A program made the translations under genes and the position numbers. The notes beneath the pieces are model-generated. The model had not been told where the DNA came from, did no database searches, and saw nothing but the letters and a program-made list of their open reading frames with translations. Shown piece by piece: positions 1 to 8,193 of a stretch of DNA of 64,000 bases. Numbering within the stretch: position 1 is the stretch's first letter; every line of letters starts with the position of its first letter. The stretch comes from Bryobacterales bacterium (GTDB taxonomy: Bacteria > Acidobacteriota > Terriglobia > Bryobacterales > Bryobacteraceae), in contig JADKID010000038.1 in the NCBI GenBank assembly GCA_016721425.1, forward strand, positions 620,001 through 684,000. Direction: 5' to 3'.

Positions 1-1121
1 CGCTTGGGCCGGAGTTTGTCCGGCGCCTGCCGGGCGGCGTCCATCCACAACGTCGATGGGCTCTGCCAGACACGAGTCTGCGCCGCGCTGAGCACGATGA
101 GGATTGCGCCGATGAACCCCAGCAGGCGGGGATCTGTGCGCTTCAACAACAGACCGGCGAGTGACGCAAAGCAGAGCAGTGGCAGGTACATGCGCCGGTC
201 TGCCGCGAGGTCCTCGGCAGGGAAGATCGAGGAACTGGGCAGCAGCAACAGCAGGCCCCCCAGAATCCAGAAGCCGGCGCCGGCGGCTCGCACAGTGCGC
301 CAGGAGAGGATCGCCACCACCACGATCACGCCCCAGGCCAGCGACGCCGCCAAGGGCGCCGTGCGCACGTCGGGGTCTACTGTGAATTGGAGCGGCGCCA
401 GCAGCAGCCAGAGATACCGCAGGATGGCGACACCCTGGTAGCTGAAGTACTCGAATGGACTGATGCCGGCCTGCGCGCCCGCGCCGGAGCCAGCGATGGC
501 GCCGGTGGCATAGATGACCCGTGCGCCCGCCGCCAGCGCGAGAGCCAGCATGGCGCATAGTGGCCTCGCAACGGCGCGCCGCCGCTTGGTGGACCACTCC
601 AGCAGCGCCAGCAGCAGGGGCAGCGCGGCCACCTCTTCCTTGGCCAGCAGCGCGAGCGCGAATGCCCCTACGGCCCACCAGCGGCGGTCCTTCAGCCAGA
701 GGTGGATTGCCAGCAGCGCGAACAGGGTGGCCAGCAGGGTGCCGCGCGCAAAAACGTAGACCACGGCTTCTGTTTGCAGGGGATGGACGGCGAAGATCAT
801 CGCCGCGATCTGGGCGGAGCGCACCGGCAGCAACTCCAGCAGGACCGTATAAGCCAGCCAGACACACAGCAGATGAAGCAGCAGGCTGACCAGGTGGAAG
901 CTCCATGGCTCGGTGGCCATCTGCAACTGCGCCCACTCGGAGAGCCACGTGAGCGGGCGGGTCTGCGTGGGGGAGAACACCTGCCGCCAGCCGTCAGGCG
1001 AGGTCAGCGCGGGGTCGGAGAAGAGCGAGAAATCGTCAAACTGGAATGGCGCCCACAGCGCCCCGCCAAAGGCGAGCAGCGCGGCTAAAACGAGGATCAG
1101 GCGGAGTCGCAATGCTACCAT
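1..1121 (-). CDS. TMTC-like membrane glycosyltransferase, partial (3' end outside window)
   Basis: The reading frame is open from an ATG at 1121 on the minus strand to the window edge, about 373 codons with no stop. The translation begins with a hydrophobic helix and then reads APFQFDDFSLF. It continues with a motif block HPLQTEAVVYVFARGTLLA, several membrane helices, and SSSIFPAEDLAADRRMYLP. These blocks resemble the bacterial proteins with an O-mannosyltransferase-like membrane domain followed by TPR repeats (TMTC/DUF1736-like). In that family the N-terminal part sits in the inner membrane and is thought to use a polyprenyl-phosphate sugar donor. Any TPR tail would lie outside this window. 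The gene is divergent from nth with only 27 bp between start codons. Family assignment is by motif memory, so moderate; a membrane protein of glycosyltransferase type is more certain. Confidence 0.72.
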   Translation of the reverse strand, partial: MVALRLRLILVLAALLAFGGALWAPFQFDDFSLFSDPALTSPDGWRQVFSPTQTRPLTWLSEWAQLQMATEPWSFHLVSLLLHLLCVWLAYTVLLELLPVRSAQIAAMIFAVHPLQTEAVVYVFARGTLLATLFALLAIHLWLKDRRWWAVGAFALALLAKEEVAALPLLLALLEWSTKRRRAVARPLCAMLALALAAGARVIYATGAIAGSGAGAQAGISPFEYFSYQGVAILRYLWLLLAPLQFTVDPDVRTAPLAASLAWGVIVVVAILSWRTVRAAGAGFWILGGLLLLLPSSSIFPAEDLAADRRMYLPLLCFASLAGLLLKRTDPRLLGFIGAILIVLSAAQTRVWQSPSTLWMDAARQAPDKLRPK

Positions 1122-1148
1122 GTTAGAGCAATTCCGCACCTTCATCCC

Positions 1149-1820
1149 ATGAGCAAGGCCAGCCGTCCCCGTACCGCGGTAGAACGCCGCGAGCGCCTCC
1201 AACAGTTCCTCGACGCACTCGACCAGCGTTATCCCAACGTGACCTGCGCGCTGCATCACAACGACGCGTGGCAGTTGCTGGTGGCCACGATTCTGTCGGC
1301 ACAGTGCACCGACGAGCGGGTCAACAAGGTGACTCCCGAGCTGTTTCGCAAGTACCCCACGATCCAGGATTTTGCCGCCGTCAGCCAGGATGAACTGGCG
1401 CGGGACATCCACTCCACGGGCTTCTTCAACAACAAGGCGAAGAGCATCATTGGCGCGGCGCAGAAGATCCTGAACGAGTTTGGCGGCGAGATCCCGCGCG
1501 AGATCGATCAGTTGCTCACCGTGCCTGGCGCGGCTCGCAAGACAGCCAATGTGGTGCTGGGTACGGCGTTCGGCATTGCCAGCGGCGTGGTGGTGGATAC
1601 GCACGTATCCCGCATCAGCCAGCGGCTCGATCTGACGAAGGAGACCACGCCCGAGAAGATCGAGCGGGATCTGGTTCGCATCCTGCCGCGGGAGCGCTGG
1701 ATTCAGTTCGCCCATCAGATCATCCACTTCGGCCGTGAGCTCTGTGTGGCCCGCAAGCCGAAATGCGCGGAGTGCCCCGTCGAGGCCCTTTGCTACGCCA
1801 AGGACAAATCACCGCTATGA
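1149..1820 (+). CDS. nth: Endonuclease III, base-excision repair glycosylase/AP lyase
   Basis: The 223-residue product matches endonuclease III in length and order of motifs. It removes oxidised pyrimidines and cleaves AP sites in the cytoplasm. The HhH-GPD region contains PGAARKTANVVL with catalytic Lys131, and VVVDTHVSR with the conserved Asp150. The C-terminal [4Fe-4S] ligands are spaced exactly as in the family: Cys199-x6-Cys206-x2-Cys209-x5-Cys215. The helix-hairpin-helix turn is PGAAR rather than the usual PGVGR, a mild deviation. The ATG at 1149 is the first start after the divergent gene. The stop overlaps the next start by 4 bases (ATGA), so it heads a coupled run of genes. Confidence 0.97.
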   Translation: MSKASRPRTAVERRERLQQFLDALDQRYPNVTCALHHNDAWQLLVATILSAQCTDERVNKVTPELFRKYPTIQDFAAVSQDELARDIHSTGFFNNKAKSIIGAAQKILNEFGGEIPREIDQLLTVPGAARKTANVVLGTAFGIASGVVVDTHVSRISQRLDLTKETTPEKIERDLVRILPRERWIQFAHQIIHFGRELCVARKPKCAECPVEALCYAKDKSPL

Positions 1821-2341
1821 GGCCGGCCCTGCTGTTGATTGCCATAGCATTGGCCGGATGCGTCAAATACCCGGAGCCCTATCGCCCGCCGATGCAGCGG
1901 CGTCCGATGGAGCTCACCGAAACGAACCGGCTGAAGCACTTCGTCCACATGAACGCGACCGACGCGATGAATTATGTGGTGGCCGATGTGATGCCGGAGC
2001 TGAACGACGGAAACTGGCGCTGGACTCTGAAGAGCCCCACCCTCCAATTCCAGTTGCCGTCGACCGCGGCGATGCGTCTCAGCGCGGACCTCACCATCCC
2101 GGACATCACCTACCAGCAGACCGGCCCTGTGAAGATCACTGTCTACATCGGTGGCCATCTGCTCGATACCATCGATTGCCCCAAGCCCGGCCAGCGCACG
2201 TGGGAGAAGGCGGTGCCGGCCGAATGGCTGAGCTCGGATACGCCGGTGCTGGTGCGTATGGAGATCGATAAGATCTGGACCTCGCCCTCCGACGGCGCGC
2301 AGCGGGGTTTCATCCTGACGCGCATCGGCTTCGTGCAGTAG
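1817..2341 (+). CDS. Predicted lipoprotein, unknown function
   Basis: A 174-residue product starts at the ATG that overlaps the nth stop codon. A longer frame upstream exists but would run inside nth, and only this start places a signal peptide at the N terminus. MRPALLLIAIALAGC is a short signal sequence ending in a lipobox, with Cys16 as the predicted lipidation site. The rest looks like a beta-rich periplasmic domain (motifs VKITVYIGGHLLDT and VLVRMEIDK). I do not recognise the family. It is followed after 1 bp by the membrane glycosyltransferase, so a role at the cell envelope is plausible but unproven. Confidence 0.85.
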   Translation: MRPALLLIAIALAGCVKYPEPYRPPMQRRPMELTETNRLKHFVHMNATDAMNYVVADVMPELNDGNWRWTLKSPTLQFQLPSTAAMRLSADLTIPDITYQQTGPVKITVYIGGHLLDTIDCPKPGQRTWEKAVPAEWLSSDTPVLVRMEIDKIWTSPSDGAQRGFILTRIGFVQ

Positions 2342-2342
2342 C

Positions 2343-4532
2343 ATGCCCAAGGCAGTCTCCATCCTGTTTGGCGCGCTGTTCACCATCGCCATCGCGTACG
2401 CGATGGGCCGCGTGTTTTTGCAGCGCCTGCGCATCAAGCTCACGCGTGAGGAGGAGCTGATCTTTGGCTTTGTCGCCGGAGCGCCGCTGCTCAGCCTGCT
2501 GCTGTTCTGCCTGGCGAGCGTGCACCTGATCTACGACGGCGTGTTGTTCGTCATCGGGCTCGGTGTGCTCGGTTACGCGTGGAATCAGAAGGCGTTCACG
2601 TTCTCCGGCGAGCGCCTGCCGGCCTTGCCGCGGCTGTGGCGATGGACGTTCTGGCCGGTCTATGCGGTGTTCGCCGTCGTCTGCGCGATCTATGCCATGG
2701 CGCCGGAGTGGAGTCCCGATGGCAGCAGCTATCATCTGGGCGTGCTGGCGCACTACTATCGCGCGCACGGCTTTGTGAAGCTCCAGTCCAACATGTACGC
2801 CAACCTCTCGCAGGGCGTGGAGATGCTGTATCTGAACGCCTGGGCGTATGGGCGGCACTCGGCGGCCGCGCTGGTGCATTGTGCGTTTCTGCTGACGCTG
2901 CCGCTGTTGATCCTGCGCTACGGCCAGCGCATGGCCATGCCCGCCGCGGGCGCCGCCGCGGCGCTGTTCACATTCCTCAGCCCGGTGGTGATGGTGGATG
3001 GCGCCAGCGCCTACATCGACATCGCCGTGGTGTGCGTCCTGTTCGCCGTCTTCTACCTCTGCGAGATCGAGGCGCCGCCGCTTTTCATCGGCCTGCTGGC
3101 AGGCTACTGCTACGCGATGAAGTACACGGCCTTCCTGGCCGTCGTCTATGTGGTGATCCGTTTTGCGCTGCGCCGCCGCTGGAAGGACATCGCTATCTTC
3201 GCCGTTCCGGCCGCTGTGATGATTTTGCCGTGGGTTGTGCGGAACTGGATGTGGTTTGGCAATCCCTTCTCGCCGTTGTTTAACGCTTGGTTCCCCAACC
3301 CGTGGGTGCACATCAGCTTTGAGCAGGATTACCAGCGCATGATGCGCAACTACACAGGGCTCACCAGCTACCTGCAACTGCCGATGGAGCTGACGGTGCG
3401 GGGCCAGATTCTCGGCGGCTTCCTGGGGCCTCTCTTCCTGCTGACGCCGCTGGCGCTGCTCTCTCTGCGCCAGCCCGCGGCCCGGCGCGCCCTGGCAGCG
3501 GCGGCACTATTCGCACTGCCCTACGCCGCCAACGTGGGCACGCGCTTTCTCATCCCGGCCCTGCCCTTCGTCGCCTTCGCGCTGGCCGCCGGCCTGCCGC
3601 GCGTCGTCTTGCCGGTGCTCGTGCTGGCTCACGCTTTGCTGAGCTTTCCCGATGTTCCGGCGCGCTACGCCGATACCTACGCCTGGCGCATCTCGAGCAT
3701 CCCTCTGCGGCAGGCGCTGCGGATCCAGAGCGAGGACTCTTGGCTCAGCTACAAGTGGCCGCCCTACCGCGTGGCGCGGCTGATTGAGGCAAAAACGAAA
3801 CCCGGAGATGTTGTTTTTAGCTTCTCGTCGATTCCTGAGAGCTACACGACGCGCGAGATCCGCGCCAGCTTCCAGAGCGCGCCGAATGAGGAGCTGCGGG
3901 ACTACCTGCTGGTGGCTCTGATCTCCGATTTTCAGCCCAACGAACTTTCCGCGTTCCAGTTCCCGAGGCAAAGCCTCACCGCGCTGCGCGCCGTGCAGAC
4001 GGCCAATCCGAAACCGTCCTCCGACGATTCGCGAGATATGTGGAGCATCGCCGAGTTTCGCGTAATGGACCAGGGCAGGGAACTGCCGCGCGCCGATCAG
4101 TGGCGTTTGACGGCCCGCCCCAATCCGTGGGGCGTGCAGAAGGCGTTTGATAACTGGCCCGTCACGCGCTGGCGCTCGTGGCAGTGGAGCCAGCCCGGCA
4201 TGTTCGTCGAGATCGATTTCGGCAAGCCCACCATGGTGGACGCGGTGCATCTGGAGGGCAGTACGGATCAGTATTCGGTGCGGCTCAAGATTCAAGGGCG
4301 CGACGAGGCGGGTGCGTGGAAAGACCTTGCCGCGGAGCCGAAGAAATCCGGTTTGCCGCCCGCGCTGGGTCTGCGCCGCGCCGCGATCGAAGAGTTCAAA
4401 CGAGCCGGGGTCACGCACCTGCTCATCACGCAGGATGACTTCCTGTGGGACGATTACGGCAGGAACGCTTCCTTGTGGGGCATCCGCGAGGTGGGTGTGT
4501 CAGACATCACGCACCTCTACAAACTGGAGTAA
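2343..4532 (+). CDS. Polytopic membrane glycosyltransferase-like protein with C-terminal discoidin-like domain
   Basis: This 729-residue protein has about ten hydrophobic segments in its first 430 residues. An acidic motif after the second or third helix (MAPEWSPDGSSYHL) recalls the first-loop catalytic acid of ArnT/PMT-type (GT-C) glycosyltransferases. Residues about 585-665 read like an F5/8 type C (discoidin) fold: NPWGVQKAFDNWPVTRWRS, then MFVEIDFGKPTMVDAVHLEG and SVRLKIQGRDEAGAWKDL. Such domains usually bind sugars, so a periplasmic carbohydrate-binding tail is likely. A GT-C role using a lipid-linked sugar is inference. It is coupled to the lipoprotein gene upstream (1-bp gap), and the sugar kinase gene starts 5 bp after its stop. 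Confidence 0.75.
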   Translation: MPKAVSILFGALFTIAIAYAMGRVFLQRLRIKLTREEELIFGFVAGAPLLSLLLFCLASVHLIYDGVLFVIGLGVLGYAWNQKAFTFSGERLPALPRLWRWTFWPVYAVFAVVCAIYAMAPEWSPDGSSYHLGVLAHYYRAHGFVKLQSNMYANLSQGVEMLYLNAWAYGRHSAAALVHCAFLLTLPLLILRYGQRMAMPAAGAAAALFTFLSPVVMVDGASAYIDIAVVCVLFAVFYLCEIEAPPLFIGLLAGYCYAMKYTAFLAVVYVVIRFALRRRWKDIAIFAVPAAVMILPWVVRNWMWFGNPFSPLFNAWFPNPWVHISFEQDYQRMMRNYTGLTSYLQLPMELTVRGQILGGFLGPLFLLTPLALLSLRQPAARRALAAAALFALPYAANVGTRFLIPALPFVAFALAAGLPRVVLPVLVLAHALLSFPDVPARYADTYAWRISSIPLRQALRIQSEDSWLSYKWPPYRVARLIEAKTKPGDVVFSFSSIPESYTTREIRASFQSAPNEELRDYLLVALISDFQPNELSAFQFPRQSLTALRAVQTANPKPSSDDSRDMWSIAEFRVMDQGRELPRADQWRLTARPNPWGVQKAFDNWPVTRWRSWQWSQPGMFVEIDFGKPTMVDAVHLEGSTDQYSVRLKIQGRDEAGAWKDLAAEPKKSGLPPALGLRRAAIEEFKRAGVTHLLITQDDFLWDDYGRNASLWGIREVGVSDITHLYKLE

Positions 4533-4537
4533 ATCAA

Positions 4538-5485
4538 TTGCCGCAGTATTTTCTGGGCGTGGATGGCGGGCAATCGTCCACCACGGCGATGATCGGTGAC
4601 GAGACGGGCCGCGTGCTGGGCTCCGGCCGGGGCGGACCGTGCAATCACGTTGCCGCGGCGGAGGCACGGGCAAAGTTCATTGGCGCCATCGGCGGCGCGG
4701 TGGCCAAGGCGCGTGAGGCTGGCGAGCTGGCCGAAGGCATCGAGTTTGAATCCGGCTGCCTGGGCTTTTCCGGCGGGCCCGCGGACAAAGATGCACTGAT
4801 CGCCGAAATGTTCACTATCAAGAAGCGCGTGGTGACACACGACGCACTCATCGCCCTTGCCGGCGCCCATGCGGGCCAGCCCGGCGTCATCACCATCGCC
4901 GGCACGGGCTCCATCAGCTTTGGTCGCAACGCCGCCGGCAAGTTTGCGCGGGTGGGCGGCTGGGGCTATGTCTATGGCGACGAGGGCGGCGGGTTTGACC
5001 TCACGCGCCAGGCTCTGCGGGCGGCGCTGCGCATGGAGGAGGGATGGGGTCCGGAGACCATTCTGCGCGCCCGGCTGCTGGAGGCTACGGGCGCCAGCAA
5101 TGCCAACGATCTGCTGCACAAGTTCTACACGCCGGATTTCCCCCGGCCTCGCATCGCCGCCCTTTCTCAGCTGGTGGACCGTGCCGCCTCAGAGGGCGAT
5201 ACCGTGGCCGCCGACATTCTCACCGAGGCCGCCCAGCAACTGGCCGGCATCACTCTGGCCGCGCGCATGCAGGTTTTCACGCCGCAGGAGACCGCTCCGG
5301 TAGCCTATATCGGCGGCGGATTCAAGAGCGAGCGGCTGCTGGAAGAGTTCACCAAACGGCTGGAGCGCGGCGGCAACAATACTGTCTCCGCGCCGCAATA
5401 CGGCCCCGCCGCCGGCGCGCTGCTGGAGGCCTACCGGCACGCCGGCCTCGCCGTGACGCTTTCCAACGTGCCTCCCGAAAAATGA
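4538..5485 (+). CDS. N-acetylglucosamine kinase-like protein (BadF/BadG/BcrA ATPase family)
   Basis: The 315-residue product is an ASKHA-fold kinase of the BadF/BadG family, whose bacterial members near cell-wall genes phosphorylate GlcNAc or related amino sugars. Visible motifs are the phosphate-1 loop FLGVDGGQSSTTAMIGDE at the N terminus, ITIAGTGSISFG in the middle, and GWGYVYGDEGGGFDLTRQAL. YIGGGFKSE and GPAAGALLEA follow near the C terminus. The start is taken as TTG at 4538, because it lies just upstream of the first conserved strand and has a GGAG about 8 bases before it. The longer frame to 4445 would overlap the previous gene. Its stop overlaps the next ATG by 4 bases. GlcNAc recycling is inferred from the family and from the beta-lactamase gene downstream. 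Confidence 0.88.
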   Translation: MPQYFLGVDGGQSSTTAMIGDETGRVLGSGRGGPCNHVAAAEARAKFIGAIGGAVAKAREAGELAEGIEFESGCLGFSGGPADKDALIAEMFTIKKRVVTHDALIALAGAHAGQPGVITIAGTGSISFGRNAAGKFARVGGWGYVYGDEGGGFDLTRQALRAALRMEEGWGPETILRARLLEATGASNANDLLHKFYTPDFPRPRIAALSQLVDRAASEGDTVAADILTEAAQQLAGITLAARMQVFTPQETAPVAYIGGGFKSERLLEEFTKRLERGGNNTVSAPQYGPAAGALLEAYRHAGLAVTLSNVPPEK

Positions 5486-6147
5486 CACACCGCGGCATCA
5501 ATCCGGCACGCTGGGGGGCGATTCTGGCCCAGCAAAGCCCGCATACCGAGGGCCTGCTGTATCTGTGGTCCGCCGCCTTTCTGCCCGAGGCATTCGATCC
5601 ACCAATGGTTGAGAGTCTCATTCAGGCCTACCAGGACGCGCCGGCGCCGGATCTGGAGTACGCGCTCGCTCTGCTCAATGCCGAGGGTGCGCGGCTCAAG
5701 ACTCCTCCGTTCCACGCCCACCTAGCCTTCGTCGTCCACCGCATCGGCTTCAACGCGGCCATGTTGGATGCGCTGTCGGCCAAGCCCGCTGCCACCGCCA
5801 TCCTGTTGTTTGCCATGTCGCAGGGCAACCCCGAAGACAAACTCCCTTGGCTGCGCCGCTGGCTTACGGCGCTGCCTGCCAAGTCCGGCCGGGCTCTGAT
5901 CCTGCGCGCGCTGATCAACGGCGCGCCGGTTTCGAATCCGTTTCAGCCGCTGCACTTGCAGGCGCTGGGGCAGGCCTGGCTGCTGGCGACTTCCGATAAT
6001 GCGGGCGGTTCGGAGTCCTCGGGGACGCTCACCACCGAGACGATCTGGAAGCGTCTCCAGGCGCATCCCATTTCCAAGCCGTGGATCCGGCTCAAGACGT
6101 CGTCGGGCCAGGCGGCGCCAGTGAGCGGACCGGTGACCATCCAATGA
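5482..6147 (+). CDS. Hypothetical protein between sugar kinase and beta-lactamase genes
   Basis: A 221-residue protein begins at an ATG overlapping the kinase stop (ATGA), and its own stop overlaps the beta-lactamase ATG in the same way. The translation is rich in Ala and Leu and reads as a string of amphipathic helices (for example EYALALLNAEGARL and AILLFAMSQGNPEDKLPWLRRW). It has no signal peptide or membrane segment. It could be an alpha-helical repeat or scaffold protein, but no family is recognised. Overlapping junctions on both sides argue that it is a real gene translated together with its neighbours. Confidence 0.8.
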   Translation: MTHRGINPARWGAILAQQSPHTEGLLYLWSAAFLPEAFDPPMVESLIQAYQDAPAPDLEYALALLNAEGARLKTPPFHAHLAFVVHRIGFNAAMLDALSAKPAATAILLFAMSQGNPEDKLPWLRRWLTALPAKSGRALILRALINGAPVSNPFQPLHLQALGQAWLLATSDNAGGSESSGTLTTETIWKRLQAHPISKPWIRLKTSSGQAAPVSGPVTIQ

Positions 6148-7070
6148 TTGCGCTACTCCTTCTAACACTCACCAGTTCGCTCCACGACCTCGCCAAGGAC
6201 TTTGATGGCCGCGTGGGCATTTGCGTCCAGGATCAACGTTCCACCGTCTGCGTGAACGGCGATCAGAGATTTTCTCTGCAGAGCGTTGTGAAGCTCGTGG
6301 CCGGCGCCGCCGTGATGGACGCCGTCGATCATCGCGGCTGGAAGTTGGACGATCCCGTGTTGGTTCGCCGCGAGGACCTCAGCCTGTACGTTCAACCGAT
6401 CGCGAAGCTCGTCACAGCCGCGGGGTATCGCACCACGGTGGGCGAACTGGTGCGCCGCGCCATCGTCGATAGCGATAGCGCAGCCGTCGACATCCTCATC
6501 GCCAAGCTGGGCGGCCCCGCCGAAGTGCAGGCTTTCCTGAACCGGGCAGGCATCCAGGGCATGCGCATCGACCGCGACGAGAGGCATCTGCAAACTGAGA
6601 TCGCCGGCATCCAGTGGCGGCCCGAATTCGTAGACCCGGCCGTGCTGGAGAAGGCGATGGACCAGGTCCCGGACCAGGCAAAGGACGCCGCCTACCGCCG
6701 CTATCAGAAAGACCCGCGGGATACGGCCACGCCCGCCGCCATGGCGTCGTTCCTCACCGCTCTGGCCAGGGGCAAGCTGCTCTCGCCGGCGTCCACCGCA
6801 CATCTGCTGAAGGTGATGACAGGCACCGTGACGGGCCCGGACCGCCTCAAGGCTGGTGTCAGCGCGGGCTGGTCGCTCGCGCACAAGACCGGCACCAGCG
6901 GCTCGTGGCGGGGCGTAACGGCGGCGACGAACGACGTTGGGGTGCTGACAGCGCCCGACGGCAGACGCGTGGCCATCGTGGTCTTTCTGGGCGACAGCCG
7001 CGAGCTTGCGGCCAAGCGGGCGGCTTTGATGGCTGCCGCGGCGCGCCTTGCCATCGCGCACTACCGGTAG
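6144..7070 (+). CDS. Class A serine beta-lactamase, PER-like (subclass A2)
   Basis: The 308-residue product hydrolyses beta-lactams in the periplasm if the family prediction holds. The active-site SxxK tetrad is Ser47-Val-Val-Lys50. The second motif is Ser110-Asp-Ser112, where most class A enzymes have SDN. The third motif is HKTGTSG with Lys248-Thr-Gly250. The stretch GPDRLKAGV...HKTGTSG...AATNDVGVL is strongly like the PER/CepA (A2) branch. The omega-loop glutamate is probably in RDERHLQTEIAG. MIALLLLTLTSS is a short signal sequence. The ATG at 6144 is chosen because it overlaps the previous stop. The gene ends a coupled run containing a GlcNAc-type kinase, a pairing that would fit cell-wall turnover. 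No AmpR-like regulator is adjacent. Confidence 0.92.
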   Translation: MIALLLLTLTSSLHDLAKDFDGRVGICVQDQRSTVCVNGDQRFSLQSVVKLVAGAAVMDAVDHRGWKLDDPVLVRREDLSLYVQPIAKLVTAAGYRTTVGELVRRAIVDSDSAAVDILIAKLGGPAEVQAFLNRAGIQGMRIDRDERHLQTEIAGIQWRPEFVDPAVLEKAMDQVPDQAKDAAYRRYQKDPRDTATPAAMASFLTALARGKLLSPASTAHLLKVMTGTVTGPDRLKAGVSAGWSLAHKTGTSGSWRGVTAATNDVGVLTAPDGRRVAIVVFLGDSRELAAKRAALMAAAARLAIAHYR

Positions 7071-7075
7071 GACTG

Positions 7076-8152
7076 CTACTTCCGCCGCGCCAGTTTCTCC
7101 ATGGTGAGCGCCTGTGTTTTAGCTGCCTCGGCTTCCGGCGTGTCTTTTGCGACTGCGGCGAAGCGGAGGTATTGCTCGCGGGCTTCGTCAAATCGCTTGG
7201 CTCGGGAGAGCGTCTCGGCCAGTAACAGATGCAGTTGCGGTACGAGCGAGGCGGCATCGGCGGCCAGCCCCTCCCGCGCACTCTTCTCGGCGGCGGCCGG
7301 ATCGCCATCGTTGAGTTGTGCGGCGACCAGGATCAGATAGATGTCGGGGAACAGCGAGGGCGACAACTCCACCACGCGTCGCGCCTGCGCTCCGGCGGTC
7401 TTCCAATCACGATCCTTGGCCGCCATTCTCGCGAGTTGGAGAAGCGGGCTGACATAGTTGGAGTCTGCCGCGGACGCTTTCTGATAGGCGGATTTGGCCT
7501 CGTCCCGCCGAGCGTCGCGTTCGAGGATCTGGCCCATCGTGTAGTAGGCGGCGGCATAGGCTGGATAGAGCCGTACCGCCTCTTGCAGGCTCCGCAGCGC
7601 TCCGATATTCCCCTTGGACCGCGCCTGGCGCACTCCCCGCAGATACTCTTTGCGGGCCGCCACGGGTGCTCCATCACTGGTTGCGCTGATGACGGAGCCC
7701 GCGCCATAAGCAGCGCTTTTCTTGAGCAAGATGTCGCCCAGATGGAGATTCCATCGGCGGGAAACTTGCGCAAGGGCTTTGACGTAAGGCTCAAACCCCG
7801 CGACGCGGATTGTGAGTGAGCAGTCACTCATGCGCGGTAGGCCACTCCCTCCCTGATTGACTGCGGCTGAAGTGCTGATGTATCCAACGACGAATAGGAA
7901 GTTGCCACTGGCGTCGGTGACGTCACTGTGCCCACCGGCCACCTCTTCCCAATCCGGTAGCGGATGGTCGCACACGACGGTGACGGGCACCGGGTCGGAG
8001 GGCGGCGTGGCCTTGTCGAGCAGAACCCTTCCCGCAATATCGACCGGCACAAGGCCACCGCGCCCACTGCGGATGTCGTCAGCGGGCCTGTGCACTTGAG
8101 GCCAAGCTGAGGTGGCAGACAGGAGAAAGAACGCGAGGTCGCGAAATCTCAT
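7076..8152 (-). CDS. Exported TPR protein with N-terminal carboxypeptidase-regulatory-like domain
   Basis: The 358-residue product starts with a signal peptide (MRFRDLAFFLLSATSAWPQ). Residues about 35-140 look like a carboxypeptidase-regulatory/CNA-B style beta sandwich (DIAGRVLL..., VTDASGNFLFVVG, LTIRVAGFEPY). Residues about 165-355 are tetratricopeptide repeats (for example AAAYYTMGQILERDARRDEAKSAYQKA). This layout is common in Acidobacteria and suggests a periplasmic scaffold. It converges on the beta-lactamase gene with 5 bp between stops. The precise role is unknown. Confidence 0.85.
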   Translation of the reverse strand: MRFRDLAFFLLSATSAWPQVHRPADDIRSGRGGLVPVDIAGRVLLDKATPPSDPVPVTVVCDHPLPDWEEVAGGHSDVTDASGNFLFVVGYISTSAAVNQGGSGLPRMSDCSLTIRVAGFEPYVKALAQVSRRWNLHLGDILLKKSAAYGAGSVISATSDGAPVAARKEYLRGVRQARSKGNIGALRSLQEAVRLYPAYAAAYYTMGQILERDARRDEAKSAYQKASAADSNYVSPLLQLARMAAKDRDWKTAGAQARRVVELSPSLFPDIYLILVAAQLNDGDPAAAEKSAREGLAADAASLVPQLHLLLAETLSRAKRFDEAREQYLRFAAVAKDTPEAEAAKTQALTMEKLARRK

Positions 8153-8193
8153 TGGAGCCTCGAAGCCGATCCTATCAAACGACGAATGCCGAG

